Of a DNA stretch of 64,000 bases, positions 25,851-34,813 are shown piece by piece. The translations under genes were made by a program, and so were the position numbers. Numbering within the stretch: position 1 is the stretch's first letter; each line of letters begins with the position of its first letter. The notes under the pieces were generated by a model. That model was not told the origin of the DNA, ran no database searches, and saw nothing but the letters and a program-made list of their open reading frames with translations. Source of the stretch: CADEFQ01 sp050185195 (GTDB lineage Bacteria; Pseudomonadota; Gammaproteobacteria; Steroidobacterales; Steroidobacteraceae); contig JBFWZQ010000006.1 in NCBI GenBank assembly GCA_050185195.1, positions 1-64,000 on the forward strand, given 5' to 3'.

Positions 25851-26521
25851 CGTGCGCCGGCGGTGGGCGGCCGGGTGCCGGCCTCATCGAGGCCCGCGCG
25901 GATCGCGTTCGCCCATTGTTTCATCGCGCGGCGCGCATCGGCCACATTCGTCACGCTGTTCGTGATCTCGAAGTAGCCGCGCTCGACGCCCTGCTTGCGA
26001 TCGACGACGCGCGCGAGCAGCGTACCGCTCTCGCCGTCGCGGAAATCAGCGGTGAGCGTCATGCGGCCCGGATCGACGGTATAACTGCGCACGCGGCCGG
26101 CGGTCTGCATCGAGCGGTCCGGCGCATTGATGTAGAGGTCGACGATCGCGGGGGAGATCCGCAGCGTGCCGGGGCCGGCCGCGGTGACGATCCGGTACCT
26201 GCCGCCTGCCGAGAAGGCCTCCTCGAAGACCTTGCGAAACTCCGCCGCGAGCACCTGCTTGATGTGCGCGGTATCTACATCCCGCAGCGAAACCGATCCC
26301 GATCCCGGGTCCCAGTTCCTGTCGAACGACACCTGCAGCGGATCGAGCAGGATTTCCGGGTAGCGCGCGAAGTCCGCCTGCGGCCTCACGTACACGGCGT
26401 CGAGTTTCTTCTGCGGGTAGGGCTCGAGTCCGTCCCAGGTCTGCCGCGGGACCGGCGTCGTGGCGCAGGCTGCGAGCAGCAGGGCCGCGCCCATGAGACT
26501 CAAGTGGCCAGTGGTCTTCAT
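25847..26521 (-). CDS. DUF3313-like lipoprotein
   Basis: The 224-residue protein has a lipoprotein signal with lipobox LLAAC near residue 19, so it is anchored in a membrane facing the periplasm. The mature part contains PEILLDPLQVSFDRNWDP and a C-terminal region with RRAMKQWANAIRAGLDE, resembling DUF3313 proteins of unknown role. The ATG at 26521 is chosen because the open frame further upstream runs through the tRNA-Leu gene. It is coupled to the NUDIX gene by a 4-nt overlap. Confidence 0.78.
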   Translation of the reverse strand: MKTTGHLSLMGAALLLAACATTPVPRQTWDGLEPYPQKKLDAVYVRPQADFARYPEILLDPLQVSFDRNWDPGSGSVSLRDVDTAHIKQVLAAEFRKVFEEAFSAGGRYRIVTAAGPGTLRISPAIVDLYINAPDRSMQTAGRVRSYTVDPGRMTLTADFRDGESGTLLARVVDRKQGVERGYFEITNSVTNVADARRAMKQWANAIRAGLDEAGTRPPTAGAR

Positions 26522-26539
26522 GCTTGTTGCCTCGCTGGG

Positions 26540-26626
26540 TGGTGCCGGGAGAGGGAATCGAACCCACACTCTGTCGCCAGAACCGGATTTTGAGTCCGGC
26601 GCGTCTACCAGTTCCGCCATCCCGGC
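26540..26626 (-). tRNA. tRNA-Leu (anticodon CAA)
   Basis: The minus strand from 26626 to 26540 folds as a class II tRNA. The acceptor stem is GCCGGGA with TCCCGGC, and the D-arm GGCGGAACTGGTAGACGC is typical of Leu. The anticodon stem is CCGGA/TCCGG with loop CTCAAAA, giving anticodon CAA for UUG codons. A long variable arm is followed by the T-loop GGTTCGATTCC. The CCA end is encoded. Confidence 0.95.
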
Positions 26627-26701
26627 TGCCTGGCCAAAAATTCTGGCAGATCGGCGCCGGGGCCGCGACCTTTTTCAGCGCCGGCGCATTACCATGCGCG
26701 C

Positions 26702-27748
26702 GTGCGCCCCGATGATTTCCGCTTCGATCTGCCGCCCGGCCTGATCGCGCAAACCCCGCTGCCCCGACGTTCCGCGAGCCGAATGCTGGCGCTCGACGGC
26801 GCGAGCGGCGCGTGGGCCGACCGTTGGATCCAGGACCTGCCTGCGCTCCTCGATCCGGGCGACCTGCTCGTGTTCAACGATACGCGCGTCGTGCCGGCCC
26901 GCGTCCACGGCGTGAAACCGACCGGCGGACAGGTCGAGATGCTGCTCGAGCGCGTCGCCGGCGGGCGCCGCGCGTGGGTGCAGTTGCGTGCCAGCAAGGG
27001 TTTCAGGGACGGCGCGACGTTCGCAACGGCGGGTGGCGGCGTGCACGTGCTGGCACGCGAGCACGACCTCTGGCTCGTCGAGCTGCCGCAGGATGCCAAT
27101 GACTATTTCGAGGCGCACGGCGAGATACCGCTGCCGCCCTACATCGAGCGCGCGCCCGACGAGCACGATCGCGAGCGCTACCAGACCGTGTTCGCGCGCG
27201 AACGGGGCGCCGTGGCGGCGCCGACCGCGAGCCTGCACTTCGATCCCGGGTTGCTGGCAGCACTCGAGGCGCGCGGTGTCGAACGCATGTTCCTCACGCT
27301 GCACGTCGGCGCAGGCACCTTCCAGCCGGTGCGCGCGGCGACGCTCGCAGCGCACCGGATGCACGCCGAGCGCGTCAGCGTGCCGCAGGCCGTGTGCGAA
27401 GCGGCAATCCGCGCGCGCGCCGCCGGCAGGCGCGTGATCGCGGTCGGCACGACCGTGGCGCGTGCACTCGAGTCGGCGGCCGCCGGCGGGGAGCTGGCGC
27501 CGTTTCAGGGCGATACGCGCATCTTCATCTACCCGGGCTACCGCTTCCGCGCGGTCGACGCACTGCTGACCAATTTCCACCTGCCGGAGTCGACGCTGCT
27601 GATGATGGTGAGCGCCTTCGCCGGGCGCGACCATGTGCTTGCGGCCTACGCGCATGCCGTCGCCGCGCACTATCGTTTTTTCAGCTATGGGGACGCGATG
27701 TTCGTCACGCCGATGCCCGCCGCGCATGCCGCTGGAGCCGGCGCATGA
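26702..27748 (+). CDS. queA: S-adenosylmethionine:tRNA ribosyltransferase-isomerase QueA
   Basis: The 348-residue enzyme makes epoxyqueuosine in tRNA by moving the ribosyl part of SAM to preQ1 at position 34. Typical blocks are the N-terminal DFRFDLPPGLIAQTP, FNDTRVVPAR, LHVGAGTFQPV and the C-terminal LTNFHLPESTLLMMVSAF. The start is a GTG at 26702, because the nearby ATG at 26694 is out of frame. The stop overlaps the tgt start (ATGA), and the following order tgt-yajC-secD-secF is the classic proteobacterial cluster. Confidence 0.95.
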   Translation: MRPDDFRFDLPPGLIAQTPLPRRSASRMLALDGASGAWADRWIQDLPALLDPGDLLVFNDTRVVPARVHGVKPTGGQVEMLLERVAGGRRAWVQLRASKGFRDGATFATAGGGVHVLAREHDLWLVELPQDANDYFEAHGEIPLPPYIERAPDEHDRERYQTVFARERGAVAAPTASLHFDPGLLAALEARGVERMFLTLHVGAGTFQPVRAATLAAHRMHAERVSVPQAVCEAAIRARAAGRRVIAVGTTVARALESAAAGGELAPFQGDTRIFIYPGYRFRAVDALLTNFHLPESTLLMMVSAFAGRDHVLAAYAHAVAAHYRFFSYGDAMFVTPMPAAHAAGAGA

Positions 27749-28872
27749 CGCTGCAGTTCGAAGTCCTTGCGAGCGCCGGTGCCGCGCGCCGCGGCCGGCT
27801 CACGCTGCGCCATGGCGTCGTCGAGACGCCGGCGTTCATGCCGGTCGGGACCTACGGCACGGTCAAGGCGATGACACCCGAGGAACTCGAGGGCGTGGGC
27901 GCGCAGATCGTGCTCGGCAACACCTTCCACCTGATGCTGCGGCCGGGCACGAAGGTGATAGCCGCCCATGGCGACCTGCACGGCTTCATGCACTGGAAGC
28001 GGCCGATCCTCACGGACTCGGGCGGCTTCCAGGTGTTCAGCCTCGCGAAGCTGCGCAAGATCGACGAGGAGGGCGTGCGCTTTCGCTCGCCGATCGACGG
28101 CGGCGAGGTGCACCTCACGCCCGAGATCTCGATGGACGTGCAGCGTGCCCTCGGCTCCGACATCGTGATGGCCTTCGACGACTGCACGGCCTACCCCGCC
28201 ACGCACGAGGCCGCGCGCCTGTCGATGGAGCGCTCGATGCGCTGGGCCGCGCGCTGTCGCGACCACTATGTGCGGGCGGACGCGCCCGGCGTGCTGTTCG
28301 GCATCGTGCAGGGCGGCATGTATGGCGACCTGCGGCGTGCCTCGCTCGAGGCCCTGCTGGCGCTCGGCCTGCCCGGCCTCGCGGTCGGCGGCCTTGCGGT
28401 GGGCGAGCCCGAACCGGAACGACTGCGCGTGCTCGAGGAACTCGTGCCGCACATGCCGGTCGCGCAACCCCGCTACCTGATGGGGGTGGGGCGACCCGAG
28501 GACATCGTGCAGGCGGTGTCGCGCGGCATCGACATGTTCGACTGCGTGATGCCGACCCGCCATGCGCGCAACGGCCACCTGTTCACGGCGAACGGCGTGA
28601 TCAACATCAGGAACGCCGTGCACCAGGAGGACACGGGGCCGGTGGACCCGACCTGCGGCTGCTATACCTGCGCCCACTATTCGCGCTCGTACCTGCGCCA
28701 CCTCGATCGCTGCAACGAGATCCTGGGGTCGCGCCTCGGCACGATCCACAACCTCCACTTCTACCTCGACCTGATGCGGCGCATCCGCGCGAGCATCGCC
28801 GCGGGGGACTTTGCGGCCTTCGCGCGGGACTATCTCGCTTCCCGGCGGGCGCCGCCGCCCGCTATGGCATAA
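27745..28872 (+). CDS. tgt: tRNA-guanine transglycosylase
   Basis: The 375-residue TIM-barrel enzyme exchanges guanine 34 for preQ1 in tRNAs with GUN anticodons, the step before QueA. Readable signatures are the general acid/base in LTDSGGFQVFSLAK, the FDCVMPTRHARNGHLFT block with the nucleophilic aspartate area, and the zinc ligands in CGCYTCAHYSRSYLRH. Length and architecture are normal. It is translationally coupled to queA. Confidence 0.96.
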   Translation: MTLQFEVLASAGAARRGRLTLRHGVVETPAFMPVGTYGTVKAMTPEELEGVGAQIVLGNTFHLMLRPGTKVIAAHGDLHGFMHWKRPILTDSGGFQVFSLAKLRKIDEEGVRFRSPIDGGEVHLTPEISMDVQRALGSDIVMAFDDCTAYPATHEAARLSMERSMRWAARCRDHYVRADAPGVLFGIVQGGMYGDLRRASLEALLALGLPGLAVGGLAVGEPEPERLRVLEELVPHMPVAQPRYLMGVGRPEDIVQAVSRGIDMFDCVMPTRHARNGHLFTANGVINIRNAVHQEDTGPVDPTCGCYTCAHYSRSYLRHLDRCNEILGSRLGTIHNLHFYLDLMRRIRASIAAGDFAAFARDYLASRRAPPPAMA

Positions 28873-28915
28873 TGCCGCGCTTTACCAGCACGCATTCCTC
28901 CGAAGGGTGTCCCCG

Positions 28916-29248
28916 ATGAACGCTTTGATCCCAGAAGCCCACGCGCAAGCCGCGGGCGCGGCCGCCCCGGGCGGCTCGTTCGCGCCGCTCCTGATGATGG
29001 TCGTCTTCATCGTCATCTTCTATTTCCTGCTCATCCGCCCGCAGCAGAAGAAGGCGAAGGAGCACCAGGCCATGCTCGCGAAGATCGCGGCCGGCGACGA
29101 GGTCGTGACCTCCGGCGGCATCCTCGGCAAGGTGGTGGAGGTCGGCGACACCTTCGCGACGGTCGAGGTCGCGGACGGTGTGCGCATCAAGGTGCAGAAG
29201 TTCCAGATCGGCTCGCTCGTGCCGAAGGGCACGCTCAAGGGCGCCTGA
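28916..29248 (+). CDS. yajC: Preprotein translocase accessory subunit YajC
   Basis: The 110-residue protein has a short N-terminus, one transmembrane helix (LLMMVVFIVIFYFLLIRP, residues about 22-39) and a basic cytoplasmic domain beginning PQQKKAKEHQ. It joins SecDF-YidC in the holo-translocon. ATG 28916 is preceded by AAGGG. It is 43 nt after tgt and 13 nt before secD. Confidence 0.94.
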   Translation: MNALIPEAHAQAAGAAAPGGSFAPLLMMVVFIVIFYFLLIRPQQKKAKEHQAMLAKIAAGDEVVTSGGILGKVVEVGDTFATVEVADGVRIKVQKFQIGSLVPKGTLKGA

Positions 29249-29261
29249 GGAAAGTTCCCCG

Positions 29262-31133
29262 ATGCTCGAGTTTGCCCGCTGGAAGTACATCCTCGTCAGC
29301 GTCATCCTGCTCGCCGCGTGCTTCTTCGCACTGCCGAACTTCTTCGGCGAGGACCCGGCGCTGCAGGTCGTGCGCAAGGACCGCACGCCGATGGACGCGA
29401 CCGCCGAGGCGCGCATCGGCAAGTTCCTCGGCGAGCGCGGCGTCGCCTATTCCTCGACCTTCGTCGACAACGGCCGGTTGATGGTGCGTTTCGACAGCGT
29501 CGCGACGCAGCTCGCGGCGCGCGATGCCGTCAACGAGGGCCTGAAGGACGAGTACGTCACCGCGCTGTCGTTCGCCTCGCGCGCGCCCGCCTGGCTCGCG
29601 AAGCTGGGCCTGCGGCCAATGCCGCTCGGCCTCGACCTGCGCGGCGGCCTGCACCTGCTCTACCAGGTCGACGTCAACGGCGCGGTAGGCCAGCTCCTCG
29701 AAAGCTACGAACAGGACTTCCGCCGCGTGCTCGGCGAGAAGCAGCTGCCTTTCCTCGACATCGTGACGATCACCGCGGGCGCTGACATCCCGAACGGCGT
29801 GCGCGTGTTGCTCGCCCCGGGCGCGGATGCCGGCGCGGTGCGCGCGGCGCTGCAGGCGCTGCAGGCCGACCTCGCGATCGAAACGGTGGACCTCGCGAGC
29901 GGGCCGGCGGTGCAGGCGGTGCTCACCACCGCGCAGATCAAGCAGCGCCAGGATTACGCGATCCAGCAGAACCTCACGACGCTCAGGAATCGCGTCAACG
30001 AACTCGGCGTGTCCGAGCCGATCGTGCAGCGCCAGGGCTTCGACCGCATCATCGTGCAGCTGCCCGGCGTGCAGAACTCGGCCGACGTGAAGGACATCCT
30101 CGGCAAGGTGGCGACCCTCGAGTTCCGCCTCGTCGATACCCAGGGCAGCCTCGCGGAAGCCGTGCAGAACGGCCGGGCCCCGCTCGGCTCGAAGCTCTAC
30201 AAGGACAAGAACGGCCAGCCGGTGCTGCTGAAGCGCGAGCTGATCGTCACCGGCGACCAGCTCACCGATGCGATCACCGCGGCGACGCAGGACGGCCCGG
30301 GCGTCTCGGTCAAGCTCGATGCGCGCGGCGGCGCGCAGATGCTCAAGACGACGCAGGCGAACCTCGGCAAGCCGATGGCGGTGGTGTTCATCGAGAAGTC
30401 GCGCCAGGTCGTCGAGGTCGGCGGCAAGAAGATCGAGCGCGAGGTGACCGACCAGCGCGTGATCAGCGTCGCGACGATCCGCGGCGTGTTCAGCAACCAG
30501 TTCCAGATCACCGGGCTCACGCAGACCGAGGCGCGTGAGCTGGCGCTGTTGCTGCGTGCCGGTTCGCTCGCTGCGCCGATCTTCCTCGCCGAGGAGCGAG
30601 CGATCGGCCCGAGCCTCGGCGCGAAGAACATCGAGCAGGGCGTCAAGGCGCTGATCGTCGGCATGGGCGCCGTGTTCCTCTTCATGGTGGTCTACTACCA
30701 GGTGTTCGGCCTCGTCGCGGACCTCGTGCTGCTGGCGAACGTGCTGCTGCTGACGGCGCTGCTGTCGATGATGGGCGCCGCGCTGTCGCTGCCCGGCATC
30801 GCCGGCATCATCCTCACCGTCGGCATGGCGGTCGACGCGAACGTGCTGATCTACGAGCGCATCCGCGAGGAACTGCGCAACGGCGTGTCGCCGCAGGCCG
30901 CGATCCGGGCGGGCTTCGACAAGGCGTTCTCCGCGATCGCCGACTCGAACGTGACGACACTGATCGCGGGCATCGTCCTGTGGGTGTTCGGCACCGGCGC
31001 GATCCGCGGTTTTGCGGTCGTGCTGTCGCTCGGCATCGCGACCTCGATGTTCACGGCGCTGATGGGCAGTCGCGCGCTGCTGACCCTGATGTACGGCGGG
31101 CGCGCGAAGATCCGCAAGCTCGCGATCGGCTGA
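29262..31133 (+). CDS. secD: Protein translocase subunit SecD
   Basis: The 623-residue inner-membrane protein uses the proton gradient to pull secreted proteins out of SecYEG. An N-terminal helix (YILVSVILLAACFFALPNFF) is followed by a large periplasmic domain with the LGLDLRGGLHLLYQVD motif. The C-terminal helices include GMAVDANVLIYERIREELR, with the conserved D in DANV. The ATG at 29262 follows yajC closely, and secF follows by 22 nt. Confidence 0.96.
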   Translation: MLEFARWKYILVSVILLAACFFALPNFFGEDPALQVVRKDRTPMDATAEARIGKFLGERGVAYSSTFVDNGRLMVRFDSVATQLAARDAVNEGLKDEYVTALSFASRAPAWLAKLGLRPMPLGLDLRGGLHLLYQVDVNGAVGQLLESYEQDFRRVLGEKQLPFLDIVTITAGADIPNGVRVLLAPGADAGAVRAALQALQADLAIETVDLASGPAVQAVLTTAQIKQRQDYAIQQNLTTLRNRVNELGVSEPIVQRQGFDRIIVQLPGVQNSADVKDILGKVATLEFRLVDTQGSLAEAVQNGRAPLGSKLYKDKNGQPVLLKRELIVTGDQLTDAITAATQDGPGVSVKLDARGGAQMLKTTQANLGKPMAVVFIEKSRQVVEVGGKKIEREVTDQRVISVATIRGVFSNQFQITGLTQTEARELALLLRAGSLAAPIFLAEERAIGPSLGAKNIEQGVKALIVGMGAVFLFMVVYYQVFGLVADLVLLANVLLLTALLSMMGAALSLPGIAGIILTVGMAVDANVLIYERIREELRNGVSPQAAIRAGFDKAFSAIADSNVTTLIAGIVLWVFGTGAIRGFAVVLSLGIATSMFTALMGSRALLTLMYGGRAKIRKLAIG

Positions 31134-31155
31134 GCCCACGAGGCGAGGACAGGAC

Positions 31156-32091
31156 ATGGAGTTTTTCCACAAGCAGACGAAGATCGCGTTCATGCACACC
31201 CGCAAGGTGTGGTACGCGCTCTCGGCCGTGATGATGACCGTTTCGCTCGGTGCGCTCCTCACGATGGGCCTCAACCTCGCGATCGATTTCACCGGTGGCG
31301 TGTCGGTCGAGGCGGCGCTGCCGACGGCGGCGAACGTCGACGCGATCCGCACGAAGCTCGAGGCGGCCGGGTTCCACGAGCCGCAGGTGGGCATCTTCGG
31401 CTCCGCGCGCGAAGTGGCGATCCGCCTGCCGCCCGATCCGCAGCAGTCCGTCGCGGAGATCCGTGCGCGGGTCGAAGCGGCGCTGCTCGAGGTCGAGCCG
31501 GGCGCCGAGGTGCGCAAGCTCGACGTGGTCGGGCCGCAGGTCGGCGACGAGCTGCGCACGAGTGCGATCTGGGCGCTCAGCTTCACGCTGCTGCTGATCT
31601 TCATCTACATCGCGTTCCGCTTCCACACGTGGCGCCTGTCGGCGGGCGCCATCGTCGCGGTCATGCACGACCCGATCCTCGTGCTCGGCATCTTCTCGGT
31701 GACGCAGACGCCGTTCGACCTCGCGGTGGTGGCCGCGATCCTGGCCGTCATCGGCTATTCGCTCAACGACACGGTCGTGATCTTCGACCGCATCCGCGAG
31801 CGCTTCGAGCACAACCGCCGCCTCGCGCCGCTCACCGTGCTCGACCAGGCGATCAACCAGACGCTGTCGCGCACCATCATGACCAAGGTCGTCACGATGA
31901 TCGTGGTCGTTGCCTTGCTGTTCCTCGGCGGCCCGGTGCTGCGCGGCTTCTCCGAGGCGCTCGCCATCGGCATCCTCGCCGGCACCTATTCGTCGATCTA
32001 CATCTCCTCGGCGATCGCCCTCGACGCCGGGTTGACCGCGGAGCACGTGTTCCCGACCGTCAAGAAGTCGGCGGTCGACGACATGCCCTGA
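31156..32091 (+). CDS. secF: Protein translocase subunit SecF
   Basis: The 311-residue inner-membrane partner of SecD shows the first helix with periplasmic motif NLAIDFTGGVSVE and the later SLNDTVVIFDRIRERFE and TLSRTIMTKVVTM blocks. AGGACAGG lies just upstream of ATG 31156. Length is normal for the family. It ends the queA-tgt-yajC-secDF cluster. Confidence 0.96.
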   Translation: MEFFHKQTKIAFMHTRKVWYALSAVMMTVSLGALLTMGLNLAIDFTGGVSVEAALPTAANVDAIRTKLEAAGFHEPQVGIFGSAREVAIRLPPDPQQSVAEIRARVEAALLEVEPGAEVRKLDVVGPQVGDELRTSAIWALSFTLLLIFIYIAFRFHTWRLSAGAIVAVMHDPILVLGIFSVTQTPFDLAVVAAILAVIGYSLNDTVVIFDRIRERFEHNRRLAPLTVLDQAINQTLSRTIMTKVVTMIVVVALLFLGGPVLRGFSEALAIGILAGTYSSIYISSAIALDAGLTAEHVFPTVKKSAVDDMP

Positions 32092-32096
32092 AGCGC

Positions 32097-32125
32097 GTGA
32101 CGCGACCGGGCTATCTGCCTATGAT
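32097..32125 (+). promoter_or_regulatory. Possible promoter of the APC permease gene
   Basis: GTGACG (32097-32102) and TATGAT (32120-32125) are separated by 17 nt and resemble -35 (4/6) and -10 (5/6) boxes. They lie about 35 nt before the permease ATG, within the 69-nt gap after secF. This would let the permease be transcribed apart from secDF. Confidence 0.35.
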
Positions 32126-32160
32126 GCGGAAAAACTCGAATTCCACGACGGGGTCCAACG

Positions 32161-33966
32161 ATGAAATGGCGCACGAAGTCGGTCGATCAGGTCCAGGCTG
32201 AATACGATCGCGGGGAGCTGAAGCGCTCGCTCGGGCCCTGGCACCTCGTGCTGCTCGGCATCGGTTGCATCATCGGCGCCGGCATCTTCGTGCGCACGGG
32301 CAACGCCGCGGCACTGCACGCCGGCCCCGCGGTGATGATCTCGTTCGTGATCGCGGGCGTCGTCTGCGCGTTCGCCGGCCTGTGTTACGCCGAACTCGCC
32401 TCGATGCTGCCCGTTTCCGGCTCCGCCTACACCTACACCTATACGACGATCGGCGAGTTCGGCGCGTGGATCATGGGCGCGCTGCTGCTGCTCGAGTACG
32501 GCCTTGCGGCTTCGGTCGTCGCGGTCGGCTGGTCCGGCTACGCGATGAGCCTGCTGCACGACCTCGGCCTGGGCATTCCCGCCGAGTTCACCCAGGCCAT
32601 GGGCAAGCTCGTGATCGCGCACGCGACCACCTTCAGCATCGCCGACCCGCTCGTGAGCCTGAACGGCGTCACGGCCCGGCTCGCCGACGGCTCGCTCGTG
32701 CAGTTCCTGTCGACGGGCAGCGCGCATGTGCCCGGGGTCCACCAGTCGGCTGTCGCGCTGTATGACGTCGTCGGCGGCAGCGCCGGGGGCGGCTTCACGC
32801 TGACCAACGCCGCCGACATCCACCTTTCGCAGGACACCCAGGCCGTGCTCACGAGCGCGGTCAAGGTCATCGATTCGGCGAGCGGCCACCTGCGCGACGT
32901 CGCGGCGGGCGCTGCCGTGATGGCGCCCGCGGGTTCGGTGCTGCAGCTGCCGGTCGGGTCGATCGTGCCGATCGCCGCGAGCGCCGTCGTGACCTCGCTG
33001 TTCAACCTGCCGGCGGTCGCGATCGTGCTCGCGGTCACGCTGCTGCTCGTGATCGGCGTGTCGGAGTCGGCCACCGTCAACAACGTGATCGTCGCGATCA
33101 AGGTGACGGTGATCCTCGCCTTCATCGCGGTCGGCGCGTTCTACGTGGACAGCGCCAACTGGCGGCCGTTCATTCCCGAGCCGACGGGCGTGCCCTTCGA
33201 GTTCGGCTGGAGCGGCGTGCTGCGCGCGGCGACGATCGTGTTCTTCGCTTACATCGGCTTCGAGGCGGTGTCGACGGCCGGGCAGGAAGCGAAGAATCCG
33301 CGCCGCGACATGCCGTTCGGCATCCTCGGCTCGCTCGTCATCTGCACGGTGTTGTACATGGCGACCTCGGCCGTGCTCACCGGCGTCATTTCCTACACCA
33401 AGCTCAATGTCGCGGCGCCCGTGGCGGTTGCCGCCGACACCTTCGGCCCGCAATGGGGCTGGCTCGTGAAGGCGATCAAGGTGGGCGCGATCGCCGGCCT
33501 CTCGTCGGTGATCCTCGTGCTGATGTTCGGCCAGACGCGTGTCTTCTACACGATGTCGCGCGATGGCCTGCTGCCGAATGCGCTGGCGAAGGTGCACCCG
33601 CGCTACAAGACGCCGTGGATCAACACGCTCATCGTCGGGGTGGTGGTGGCGCTCGCGGCCGCGGTGTTCGACATCAACACGCTCGGCGACCTGACCTCGA
33701 TCGGCACGCTCGCGGCGTTCGCGATCGTGTGCCTCGCGGTGATGTGGCTGCGCCGTGCCCGGCCCGACCTGCCGCGCCAGTTCAGGACGCCGTTCTACCC
33801 GGTCACGCCGATCCTCGGCATCGTCTCGTGCCTCTTCCTGATCACCCAGGTCGAGCCGCGCGTGCTGCATTTCTTCGCGTGGTTCCTCGCGGGCTCGGTG
33901 ATCGTGTACTTCCTGTACGGCTACTGGGCCAGCCCGATGCGCGATCGCGCGTCGCACAAGGCGTAG
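32161..33966 (+). CDS. APC-superfamily amino acid permease with a large insertion
   Basis: The 601-residue inner-membrane transporter resembles cationic amino acid transporter (CAT/YfnA) members. Visible are the first helix with the backbone-binding GCIIGAGIFVRTG, then SGSAYTYTYTTIGEFGAWIMG and FFAYIGFEAVSTAGQEAKNP. Relatives are usually about 460-500 residues. The excess lies between the fourth and fifth helices: residues about 145-275 form a hydrophilic, Ala/Ser/Val-rich stretch unlike the rest, probably a periplasmic loop. Substrate is unknown; branched-chain or cationic amino acids are guesses from family members. The gene is followed convergently by suhB with only 6 nt between stops. Confidence 0.88.
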   Translation: MKWRTKSVDQVQAEYDRGELKRSLGPWHLVLLGIGCIIGAGIFVRTGNAAALHAGPAVMISFVIAGVVCAFAGLCYAELASMLPVSGSAYTYTYTTIGEFGAWIMGALLLLEYGLAASVVAVGWSGYAMSLLHDLGLGIPAEFTQAMGKLVIAHATTFSIADPLVSLNGVTARLADGSLVQFLSTGSAHVPGVHQSAVALYDVVGGSAGGGFTLTNAADIHLSQDTQAVLTSAVKVIDSASGHLRDVAAGAAVMAPAGSVLQLPVGSIVPIAASAVVTSLFNLPAVAIVLAVTLLLVIGVSESATVNNVIVAIKVTVILAFIAVGAFYVDSANWRPFIPEPTGVPFEFGWSGVLRAATIVFFAYIGFEAVSTAGQEAKNPRRDMPFGILGSLVICTVLYMATSAVLTGVISYTKLNVAAPVAVAADTFGPQWGWLVKAIKVGAIAGLSSVILVLMFGQTRVFYTMSRDGLLPNALAKVHPRYKTPWINTLIVGVVVALAAAVFDINTLGDLTSIGTLAAFAIVCLAVMWLRRARPDLPRQFRTPFYPVTPILGIVSCLFLITQVEPRVLHFFAWFLAGSVIVYFLYGYWASPMRDRASHKA

Positions 33967-33972
33967 GAAAGC

Positions 33973-34773
33973 TCAGGCGCGTTTCAGCGCGTCGGGCACG
34001 TGCGGCGCCAGGATCTCGAGCAGCGCCTCGTAGACCTTCGGCGTGCCGGCGAGCACATTCGGTGACAGGTCGTAGGGCGCGCCGCCGAGCGTGCCGATGC
34101 GCCCGCCCGCTTCCTGGATCAGGAGCGCGCCCGCGGCGGTGTCCCACGGGTTGAGGCCGATCTCCCAGAATCCGTCGACGCGCCCGGCCGCGACGTAGGC
34201 GAGGTCGAGCGCTGCCGCGCCCGGCCGGCGCACGCCGGCGGTGGCTTGCATCACGGCCTTCAGCTGCGCGAGATACGAGTCGATGTGGTCCGCGCCCGCG
34301 CGATACGGAAAGCCGGTTGCGACCAGGGCGCCTTCGATCCCGGGGCGGTTGCTGACGCGCAGACGGCGGTTCTCGAGGCGCGCGCCGTCGCCGCGGCTCG
34401 CGGTGAACAGTTCCTGGCTCATCGGGTCGTAGATCACGGCATGTTCGAGGCGCCCCCGGTGGCGGCAGGCGATCGATACGGCGAAGGTCGGAAAGCCGTG
34501 CAGGTAGTTCGTGGTGCCGTCGAGCGGATCGATGATCCAGACGGTTTCGGACTCGCCCGCCTGGCCGCTTTCCTCGGCGAGGAAGGCGTGCTGCGGATAG
34601 GCCTTCGAGATGATCGCGATGATCTCGCGCTCGGCGGCCCGGTCGACCTCGCTCGCGAAATCGTTGCGGCCCTTGGTCGTGACCTGCAGGCTGTCGAGCC
34701 GGTTCATGCTGCGAACGATGATTTCGCCGGCGCGGCGTGCGGCGCGGACCGCAATGTTGACGGCTGGTTGCAT
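33973..34773 (-). CDS. suhB: Inositol monophosphatase family protein SuhB
   Basis: The 266-residue Mg-dependent phosphatase has the family motifs AEESG, WIIDPLDGTTNYLHGFPTFAVSIA (metal ligands D, D, E) and NPWDTAAGALLIQEAGG near the C-terminus. In E. coli, SuhB hydrolyses inositol-1-phosphate and also acts in the rRNA antitermination complex. It is divergent from trmJ with 40 nt between starts, the arrangement seen in Pseudomonas. Confidence 0.94.
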   Translation of the reverse strand: MQPAVNIAVRAARRAGEIIVRSMNRLDSLQVTTKGRNDFASEVDRAAEREIIAIISKAYPQHAFLAEESGQAGESETVWIIDPLDGTTNYLHGFPTFAVSIACRHRGRLEHAVIYDPMSQELFTASRGDGARLENRRLRVSNRPGIEGALVATGFPYRAGADHIDSYLAQLKAVMQATAGVRRPGAAALDLAYVAAGRVDGFWEIGLNPWDTAAGALLIQEAGGRIGTLGGAPYDLSPNVLAGTPKVYEALLEILAPHVPDALKRA

Positions 34774-34813
34774 GCGAAACGGGGCTCGGCGGGGAAGGCA
34801 CTACAATATCACG

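Noticed and set aside
26522..26620. N-terminal extension of the lipoprotein gene
   Set aside because: It would translate the tRNA-Leu gene; the ATG at 26521 with a lipoprotein signal is the real start.
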